Shown: piece after piece, positions 49,071-57,500 of the stretch
How the letters are laid out: each line of letters begins with the position of its first letter
How positions within the stretch are numbered: position 1 is the first letter of the stretch
Source: Trichostrongylus colubriformis
Taxonomy: Eukaryota; Nematoda; Chromadorea; Rhabditida; Trichostrongylidae
Reading direction: 5' to 3'
Length of the DNA stretch: 64,000 bases
NCBI GenBank assembly: GCA_963978905.1
Contig: OZ022260.1
Location: forward strand, 16,419,725-16,483,724
Translations under genes and position numbers: made by a program
The notes under the pieces: model-generated
What the model saw: the letters and a program-made list of their open reading frames with translations, nothing else
Told to the model about the DNA's origin: nothing
Databases searched by the model: none

Positions 49071-50771
49071 TATACGGGGGGTGCCAAAAAAAAGTAATTT
49101 TGTCTCGTCCACTTTCACCCCACTTTAGTCGAACTACAGCAAATTCTGTTGAGGTATTCACATCCCCAGATTCAGGAGCAGACCTCACTCTATCGCTATA
49201 CTCCGTGGCAGCCTTCTGCACGAGCAGGAACGGGAGCGAGGAAATAGTGAACAAGATGTGTCACCTCAACTGGGCAAAATCCGAAATTTCGTCGCCCTTG
49301 TTCACAACCTTGCTGAGGTCCGTTCACTCTGGGTACCCAAGGGGATTCATACTGGGTGGTGTTCTTTGAATCCCGTTTCTTCCGGGTTCCCAGCGCCCTT
49401 CGTTTCCAAGAGCCAAAACGTGCACTTACCACTGAAACCCCTCCGGAGGCGGATTTGGGCATGAAAATGATACTTCGGATCATAGCAGCCTTGTCCAAGC
49501 AGCAGGGGCTCTGTGACTTCCATGAACCGAAGGGCCAATCCTTAGGAAGCTTCCCACAAAAGACCTACCATGGAACCCGGCTTCACTGTTTTAAGGGGAC
49601 CTTGATACCGTGCTGGGTGCTCCGAAGCCCGACTGCGCCGCTTGAAGGTTCCATATTTTTATGAAAATGAAAGTAGTGAGTCTCAGCTTGTTCCTGCTTT
49701 AAGAGAAACATTTCGGGAATATCTTGCCCCAATACTTTCATTTCTTTCGTTTCCCTATGTTTTGTATAATTGGGAGATGTGAGCCGTGGGCAAAATTACT
49801 TTTTTTTGGCACCCCCATACACGGGTACTATAGCAAAATCAGAGATGTACTCACTACTGTCAATTATACGTTCTTGGATTCCCCTTACCTTCTTATCTGC
49901 TGCCTTTCATCTCACTCGACTCCTACCCTCAGTCTTTTCCATCTCTTGTGATAGGGGCGGAGTGTATTGGTGGGAGGAGGTTTCACCAAAGATGTCATGA
50001 AGAAATTTTTTTCAAGTGAGAGATTAAAAGTGAGGAATAAGAATGTGAAGAATGTTTCTGAGTTCATAGCAGGTGCATTCGTTCATGGTAAGAAGTACAC
50101 TCGCACTTTTTCAAGTCAGTCAACAGAGAAAGAGAGTTTTCTTCAGGTACCATCTGCACAAGAGACGGTCGTATATGAGCGCGGAAAAGAGGGTTTTACT
50201 CTAAATTTGCAATTAAGTGTATGGCTGGCAACGGAGGCACTAAGTGTAGGGGTCGTTATGCCATTGTCCATCGCCAAACTTTACTTCTGCTGTATTTCAT
50301 GAGAACCCCTGCCCCATTACGCTTACTCCTTTCATATGCACACAATCAAATCAGTCTGAGCCATTCCTTTCGTCGATGCCCATCGTCATCGTCCGTCGTC
50401 TCCTCTTTGTGGTGGGTGGGGTGAGCAGAAGTCGAAAGGTGACGGTGTGCATCGATCACATAGGAAAACTGAGTCACTTTCTGGGTGAATTGTGTTTGAA
50501 CCTGCTAGCAAACGGGCTAAGGGCCTGTTTGATGTCCATCTGTAGCTAGACAAATTTCCTTATTGTTAGATGTATTGTGTCAAGTAACGCATCTTGAGTT
50601 ATAAATAAAATTTTCCTGAACTTAATTTTGGATCCTTTTTTGAAAATTTGAGTCAATTTTATTTTTGGACTCTACTTTGACCATACTCTATCCCTCCTTC
50701 TTTCCCTTTGCTGCTTACTCTTAAAGTTTCTTGGGGTGATTTCACCCAACTCAATGCCTGGTGCCGTCTGC
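49071..50771. other. No gene recognised to the left of piggyBac
   Basis: The frames at 49356-49664 and 49967-50302 are open for 102 and 111 codons but show no domain. A possible acceptor tttcttcag near 50145 is not linked to either chain. Confidence 0.4.
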
Positions 50772-50775
50772 TTAA

Positions 50776-50789
50776 CACATTCCGGACCG
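50776..50789. repeat. piggyBac left terminal inverted repeat
   Basis: CACATTCCGGACCG directly after TTAA at 50772-50775. It matches the right end except at one base. Confidence 0.9.
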
Positions 50790-50790
50790 C

Positions 50791-50810
50791 ATGACACCCA
50801 TGCGCAGTCA
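50791..50810. repeat. piggyBac left subterminal inverted repeat
   Basis: ATGACACCCATGCGCAGTCA is the exact reverse complement of 52756-52775. A third, shorter version (GACACCCATGGGGTGTC) sits about 30 bp further in. These are probable transposase-binding sites by analogy with other piggyBac elements. Confidence 0.85.
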
Positions 50811-51093
50811 TACACTTTTTGCTCTCTGTGGCCGCGTGACACCCATGGGGTGTCATGATTTTCTTGGGCTAATTTTTTTCAGGGTTTTGATTTTTTGACA
50901 TGCTTTTTCTGCTGTTATATATCTCTTTGAGGGTCTGAATTTAGATATATATCTGGGCCATACCAGACTCATCATTGAGTTGAGATGATGATCGTAAAGC
51001 AACTATCTAAAATAACTCCGAATAATACAAACAATAAAAGACAATAAGACTAACTAATAATAATAACAAAAATAACTAGTCTTCGCTTGAAGA

Positions 51094-52665
51094 TCAAGGA
51101 CATGACTTGTGATTTTCTTGAAAGCATCCCAGACAGAAGAACTTGAGACATTTGCTGCAATATGTGTCCGTACGCTTACATCGCCCTGCCGCATACTTCG
51201 AATCATACTGGTCCGAAACACTTCGGTAACAACCTGTGCATCTTCTTTTGGTTTGTCGTTTTGGACCTTGTACTTGTACCAGTACGTGTTGTCGAACAGG
51301 AAGTCCACGATGGTGTGTTTCCGTCAAAAAAGATTCGATCAGCTGGCATTTGAACTCGTGCAGGGAAATCTTGGTCTTGAGGATGTTGAAGAGCTTCCAT
51401 GCATTGATCAGAGTTGTCTGAGTGATCAAATGAAACATCAATCTCAGATACCACTTTGTAGTTTTACGAATGAAAGGCGTATAGGCCGCCATCTGATCCG
51501 ACAAGTCGACATAACCCTTCACTTGGTTGTAGTCCTCGATAACACGTAGTTTGTTGTTGGCCGTGTGAGTATCATCATGCTTGGTCGACAGCATCAATAC
51601 GTCCCTTTTGTCTTTCCATTTCAAGATAGTGACGCCTGTTCCGTTTTGCCGACCAATTTGTTCGCCTCTTTTCAATCTTTTGCAGACAACCTCCCTTGGT
51701 AGGCCGGCTCTGTTCTTCCGAAGTGTGCCAATGAGGTGAGTATTCTGAGCAACCAGTTTTTCAGCCAAAGGAATTGAAGTGTAAAAATTGTCTGTATAAA
51801 GGCTCCGTCCACTGTCCAGCAGTCCACTCATCAGCTTCAGCACAATGTCTTCTGCAAGTGATCCTTGCCGGCTGACGTCCTTACCAGCATACACGATGAA
51901 TCGGCATGTGTATCCACCTTGCATGCAGAGTTTGAAAAGCTTGATGCCGTACTTGTGTCTTTTTCCCTTCACATATTGTCTGAACAGTACTCGACCTCTG
52001 AACGGAACAATGCTTTCATCAACACAAACGTCTCTGCCAGGGGTGTAAGCATCATAGAAGGATTGGTTCAAGAGCTCGACAATCCTGGCAACTTTGTAGA
52101 GCCTGTTTGTTCTATCTGCAGCTTCATTATCGGCAAAATGCAGTGAATTGAGAATCTCGACGAATCTTGCTCTTGAAATGTATTGAGCACAGAATGATTT
52201 GCTATAGACTGCCCTAGTTGACCAGTACTCCTTCAGGTGTGCTCTGCGTTCGATACCCATGTGCAGACAAATGGCAAAAAACTTCCAGAACTCTGTTTCA
52301 TCGAGAGGTTCAAACGTATCTTTCTTAGCCTTTCCATATCTGTTGGTCTCGGTCAGAATCAAATCAATAAGATTTTCATTGAGGAAATAGCGGAAAAATT
52401 CTGCAGGCTCCTTCAATCGAAATAACAACTCATCTTTCACGCCATGATCGCCAGTAAATGGAATGTGGTCGTGGGGAATAATCATGCTGCTCCAAACATC
52501 ATCCTCCTCTTCTTCTTTATCGCTTTCCTCTTCGTCTTCGACATCCTCCTCTTCAATGTCTACCATCGGCAAAACGGGAATATCAGCTTCACCGGCTTCC
52601 TCTACTTCTTCATCGCTATCCAGAAGCAATCGTTCAAAGCTTTCGTCTAGATCACTCATGGCCAC
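51094..52665 (-). CDS. piggyBac-family transposase (PGBD4-like), 523 aa
   Basis: Cut-and-paste transposase expected to cut at TTAA and excise without a footprint. An acidic N-terminus (residues 7-56, long Glu/Asp runs) precedes the DDE_Tnp_1_7-type core. Visible catalytic Asp candidates are D216 (CVDESIVPFRGR), D292 (LYTDNFYTS) and D355 (KDKRDVLMLST), with D387 in GYVDLSDQ. The C-terminus (476-522) is a Cys/His-rich zinc-binding domain with CTGC, CSKC and CLGC motifs that in the family binds the termini. Length is close to the usual 550-600. No stop or frameshift interrupts it. The chosen ATG has an acidic reading right after it; a second Met is residue 3. It sits about 180 bp from the right terminus. 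Confidence 0.95.
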   Translation of the reverse strand: MAMSDLDESFERLLLDSDEEVEEAGEADIPVLPMVDIEEEDVEDEEESDKEEEEDDVWSSMIIPHDHIPFTGDHGVKDELLFRLKEPAEFFRYFLNENLIDLILTETNRYGKAKKDTFEPLDETEFWKFFAICLHMGIERRAHLKEYWSTRAVYSKSFCAQYISRARFVEILNSLHFADNEAADRTNRLYKVARIVELLNQSFYDAYTPGRDVCVDESIVPFRGRVLFRQYVKGKRHKYGIKLFKLCMQGGYTCRFIVYAGKDVSRQGSLAEDIVLKLMSGLLDSGRSLYTDNFYTSIPLAEKLVAQNTHLIGTLRKNRAGLPREVVCKRLKRGEQIGRQNGTGVTILKWKDKRDVLMLSTKHDDTHTANNKLRVIEDYNQVKGYVDLSDQMAAYTPFIRKTTKWYLRLMFHLITQTTLINAWKLFNILKTKISLHEFKCQLIESFLTETHHRGLPVRQHVLVQVQGPKRQTKRRCTGCYRSVSDQYDSKYAAGRCKRTDTYCSKCLKFFCLGCFQENHKSCP

Positions 52666-52755
52666 TAAATGTTACCTATTAGTCGGAAATGAAAAAGTCT
52701 CGCTAAAATACGGATAAACACAAATGTTGACCAAAAGCCGCCCTGTGTGGCCGCT

Positions 52756-52775
52756 TGACTGCGCATGGGTGTCAT
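52756..52775. repeat. piggyBac right subterminal inverted repeat
   Basis: TGACTGCGCATGGGTGTCAT, perfect inverse of 50791-50810. It is placed asymmetrically: 1 bp inside the left TIR but 58 bp inside the right one. Confidence 0.85.
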
Positions 52776-52833
52776 GCCGCGCACATTTGAAAAAACGCCG
52801 CGGGCACAGGCGGCAACCGCGCGAAATAGGCCT

Positions 52834-52847
52834 CGGTCCGCAATGTG
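52834..52847. repeat. piggyBac right terminal inverted repeat
   Basis: CGGTCCGCAATGTG directly before TTAA at 52848-52851. Confidence 0.9.
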
Positions 52848-52860
52848 TTAATTGTTCCCT

Positions 52861-53050
52861 TCAATGACCCTGAGACAGCGGAAGGGGGGAACTTTGACCT
52901 ACGTTAAATCTTACCGTAACGTTCGCTATTCGTTAGGTTGCAGATATTGCACCCAAAACACCTTGCTAAGACGTGGACAGTGAATTCAATGGGTTTTTCA
53001 TATCACGAATACCTTTTTTCTGACCCTTTCGTTTACCTTACCCATTTCAA
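52861..53050 (+). repeat. Dispersed repeat, copy 2, next to piggyBac
   Basis: Diverged copy of 6549-6730. The piggyBac element lies immediately to its left (10 bp from the TTAA), so the transposon landed at or near the edge of this older repeat. Confidence 0.58.
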
Positions 53051-53605
53051 TCACTTCTTTCTATATTTCTTTTTCTCATGACCCCTCCAGGTTCCTTTAA
53101 CGCACGCGAAATTCCCAGCATCGTTGCTCATTCATTTAATTTCCTTCTATGGCTGGCTCGTGCAATTTATCGCTTGATAGCGTTGCGACCAGATTTTCTT
53201 CGCACTTCTAATTAAAACAGACCTTTGTGCAAGGAGCCATGCACTTTTTGCGTGGAATTGCTCGAGGAATCGTGAAAGTGATTTTCACCGGAATTGGCCA
53301 TTTTTGTGAACTCTCACGGGAACGGTATTGTCTGACGAGGTCGTTGAACTTTCGGTTTTTAATTCTGCACTTTTGAGGAGTGCCTTGTGGATTAATATTT
53401 GCGTGGAAACTGCTGCAAAAACCACCGTGCATGGAGGTGTTTTATATGAGAACTTCTTGAGATCTGAAGAAATTGGAAGCTATGCTGATTTTTCACGCTG
53501 AAGGTCCATCTTTATTTATAGTAGGTAGATCACAGAGACATGTGCTTCCGATACAATATTTCGTAACTGCTTTTTGAACTCCCATCACCGTTTTTTCTGC
53601 TGCAG

Positions 53606-53701
53606 TCAGCCCTTGCCTTGAAACCGAAGGCTTTTCGTAAAAGCGGTGGAGATGGCCATGTTCCTCGAATTACTATTGACTTCGACGTTTCATTGCTGAA
53701 A
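53606..53701 (+). CDS. Possible exon between chains A and B
   Basis: A good acceptor (ttttttctgctgcag) precedes an open frame encoding KAFRKSGGDGHVPRITIDFD. Phase 0 at its start fits exon 16 of chain A. A weak donor gtagct at 53702 leaves phase 0, which does not fit the phase-1 acceptors inside the next exon. If unspliced, the frame runs to TAG at 53777-53779 and could be an alternative C-terminus. Unresolved. Confidence 0.4.
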
Positions 53702-53976
53702 GTAGCTTCAACTCATAAATTTCACGAGGAACTTGGACTTCACGAGAATTCCCTCAAGGGACCTGCATCTGCATTCTAGTATTGTCTCATCGCTCATACT
53801 GGGCTGAATCTCGTAATCCGAAGGACTTTCTTACTTTTCTTCACTCAGACCATTATCATCTTATTCCGTTATCGATGCATGCACCCTTTTCCGCCATTAC
53901 GAATTTCGAGGCACTTAATGCCGTGATTTAGATCTCAGTTTCTGCACTAATATTCCTCTAATTATTCACCACAACG

Positions 53977-54514
53977 ATGGCGTTAGGTGTGACCACATCA
54001 CCAGCGGCTGTCTCCGGTCTCTTCTCAGCCTCAACACAAAAACGAAGTGCTAGTCACGATCAAAGCAAACGTCGTGGTTCCTTACCTTTCAATATCGGGC
54101 CGTTAGCCAAAAAGCCTGTTAGCCGTTTTGAGAGCTCGTGGCTAGTCAGCCGTTTGGCCTCCATGCTACGTCGACCGCCGACTGAGGGCGGGCATGAGGG
54201 CGTGACAACGAATCACGAGCGCAAAACTCAGAGCGAGTGTTGTATGCAGTGTCGTCAGGCATTCAATGAAACCATACAACGATGGACATCCGATGATGAG
54301 TGCACCATCGACCCTTCAACCGTCTACCGTCAGCAGCTCCGTGTCTTACTGCAGCAGGAATCGTCCGCCGTGGAAGACTTCGTTGATACTGACTTCAAAC
54401 ATCTTACACGATCACTGTCTGAAGGCGATCTTGGCCGTGAAGATGACGATGACACAAACGAAGCAATTGATAGTCTCGTTGAACGCTATGGATTGATGGC
54501 AGCAGACTTTGCAG
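53977..54514 (+). CDS. Chain B exon 1, probable alternative first exon
   Basis: ATG at 53977 with an in-frame TAA at 53959-53961, so upstream read-through in this frame is impossible. Donor gttagt at 54515, phase 1 out. It encodes 179 codons with clear coding bias: Ser-rich start, LVSRLASMLRRPP, CMQCRQAFNETIQRW, and an acidic end. A very good internal acceptor (ggtctcttctcag ending at 54028, phase 1) would let upstream exons splice in and skip the ATG. Confidence 0.78.
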
Positions 54515-57500
54515 GTTAGTCATCTCAGCCGGGCGCTCTATTAGAGTGCTGGGAAAATTGGTTGTCTTTTTAGAGGCTCTCTGCATTCCTGAAGGAACAG
54601 TTCTTGGTGAAGATGAATGCTACATCACAGGTGCATTTCTGGAAAGCCTGGAGCGATCAGATGCACAGTCTGATTCAATGAACTCTTCGGAGCCAAACAC
54701 CCCTGCGCACCGAAACCGCACCAACTCGATGAGTAATGACTACCAACGCGATGGCGGTGATGGCGTTAATCAGGAACCTGTGAGCCGAACACGAACGTAC
54801 CCCCAATGTAAACGTAGCCGGCGTGTGTCAGCTATGCTCATTGACACGTTGACAAGAAGGCTATCAAAACATATTAAAAGTGATACCAAATGGAAACCCA
54901 TGAAAAGTGATTCTCTGAAAAGTGTCATCGAACGCGCGTGCACTACGGACAACGAGGGTGAGTTTTTCCTTTTCTCCTACACTCGCATGAGCGAAGTTCA
55001 TTATGAGGTAGGAATTGAGAAAACTGAATCGCACAAAAACTTGTTGACAACTCGCAAAAAATTTCAAGTCAAAAAATGAAATTTTTTTTATTTGGAAGAA
55101 AAGCATCAATTCAGGACTCCCTGATCATTTGTCCAGTGCCCTTTCACCTCCCAATGAGCTCAGTGAGATCGAAGCAGTGCCTGTCGATTCATCGACGACG
55201 GCCAAATATAATTTGTGAGTATTATATCGTATTATTTGTGTGTATATTGTTCTGGGATTAGAAGTGTTTTGAGATGGCAAGATTTTTAGTATGTTATGTT
55301 CATGAGCGCCTCAAGTTCGGACTGCTTCTTTTTTTGTAACGTGAAAGTTACTGGAAGAATTTCGAAAATTTTGAAAGAATGTTGGATTCCCCTGGCAATT
55401 CCTTACTCAAGTTATGGCATGACCACCGTAGAAGCCTTTCAGTTCAGAGTAACAGAGACATAACACAGAGAAGAACTTAATTGTGTTGGACTTTCATTAC
55501 CCATGAAATCATCAAAACATAACAACAAGAAGAGAAAACACCTCAGACAACTGAAATAAGTGCCTAATGTGAGATTACCTAAGTGACGTGCAGAGTGAGT
55601 CTGCGATAGTAATGGGTCTGCCGTAAAGGGAATCTGATGGAAGATGGAGAGGGTAGAAGTGCACGAGAGTTGAGGTCAAGTGTGTTCACGTGATCAATAA
55701 AGAATGATTCCATTTCTATTCATGGGATGAGGCAGTCAAACTTAGTAGTTGGGAGTTAAGTTGAAGTGGAAATCACGTGACCATTTGAAATAATAAAAAA
55801 TCCAGTTTTCGTATGCGACGCGGTGAGGCCTATGATGGGTGTTAGTAAGAGACGCAAACGAACCTTCTTCTTTAAACCCACATCCCATGTACAGAAGGCC
55901 ACGTCACGTCAAATTCCGGTAAATCATCAGTATGGCCTGGAGTTTTCCTCAGGGAACATCTGCCAGCCTTATGACCGCTCCATGGCTTATGCGGAAGCTT
56001 ACTTTGCCAAGGCAGCTATTTCTCTTTTTTTTTATCGGAGAATTAAGATTCATCTAAGTACTGAAAAATTTCCTCATCGGCTCAATTTTTTTTCTTGTAG
56101 GAATTCTCCGTTATGGGCACGATTTGATCTGTTCTCAAAAGATGAATACACGTCATGGCATGATAAATACCGGCATGAAAAATTGAGTTCAAAAGTAGTG
56201 AAAAGACAGGACGCCATCTTTGGTATGTCGTATACTGTTCACTTTTTGTTTTATTCATTTTGTCGGAATTACTCATATTTTGCCTATTTTTTCATTTTTC
56301 ACTTTGGTGATTCTTCTTCGTACGCATACTGGCCATTTCGAATGTGTTGTTGACTTTAGATGTCAGGGTATTTTTCAATTGTCCTGTTGAATGGAAATGG
56401 CATTCCCTGCAAGGTCATATTTAATTGATCGTTTTTCAGAGTTGATATTGATCGAAAAATCTCATTGCGCACATCTTGCATTTCTGCAACAGGTGATTGG
56501 GTTCATGTGTTTGGCATTAAGTGGCCGTTTGTGTGTTTTACTAATTTCTTAGCTGATTGGCTGGGTTGGCAGCTGGAGGAATGTTCTTTGCCTTGAATTA
56601 TTATTTTTGAAGGGCTACCGTAATCGACTACTGCAAGAGAACATACTTGCCGAAGCGGATCTTAATCGTTTGATACCGGATGTACTGGATGCATTATTGG
56701 TCTTTCATCTTAACCTACTTGATCGGTTGACTGCTCGGCAACGCGAATCCGATGAAGTGGAGACGATTTCGGATATCCTAGCTGAAGAGGTACGCAAAAT
56801 ATGGTTCTGCTATTTTTGAATGGTAATTCAATTTTGATCGTAATATTCATCGTTTGAAGGAGGTCATGCAGGCCTGAATTGTTAGGTAGGTAAGGACTGG
56901 TCACTTCATCATATTACATCATAGTACTGGAACGCTAAAAGCAATGTACTCAGTGCTAATGAATCACTTTCGAGACCCGACAGGCATTCTACTTCCATAT
57001 CGAGCATGGGGCCTTTGAATGCTATACAGCTTATTCCACAGCGTTGGCCTGTTGTAAACACGTTCCACACAAATCTAATACCATTTTAATGAATCTGAAG
57101 GAGCTAAGTCTTGTTAAGCCTAGGCGAGTAATGGTTCGGGATTTGATCCTCGGGCTGTGGGGAAGGGGGAATTTCGCCAGAGTAGTCATCTAGTTTGCAA
57201 AATCTATTTTCTCCTCAGCTGAGGCTCCTCCATAATTTTTTTTGTTGAAAATCTGGAAATCTCATTCGTGGTACATGGTGTCTGAAATGCCAAGTTGATG
57301 TTTCCGATTCTTAAAAGATTTCCAGCTGTCCGATGAAGGCAAACATATAAGTGTGGCTGTGAATGCATATACGACATTTGGTTCATCGAAAGAACGCTCA
57401 GAAAAGATGTTCGAGTCGTTAATGGCAAAGAATGCTCGTTTTGCTGAGTTTATTAGGGTGAGTGCCTCGCACATCCACTGTATCATTGAAAATGTTTCGT

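Larger units (their letters stand above)
50776..52847 (-). mobile_element. Complete piggyBac transposon, 2072 bp
   Basis: Termini are CACATTCCGGACCG at 50776-50789 and the inverse of CACATTGCGGACCG at 52834-52847: 14 bp, one mismatch. TTAA flanks both sides (50772-50775 and 52848-52851), the target duplication typical of piggyBac. A perfect 20-bp inverted repeat lies just inside (50791-50810 and 52756-52775), another piggyBac habit. A further ACACCCATG-containing near-palindrome lies around 50836-50855. One uninterrupted transposase gene fills the centre. Near-identical ends and an intact frame suggest recent insertion. It lies between chains A and B, opposite in strand to them. Confidence 0.93.

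Noticed and set aside
51109..52717. Several 60-146-aa plus-strand frames
   Set aside because: Antisense or out-of-frame shadows of the transposase gene.
55823..56353. 176-aa plus-strand frame
   Set aside because: Only 56101-56222 is exon with DH pattern; the remainder is intron sequence that stays open by chance.
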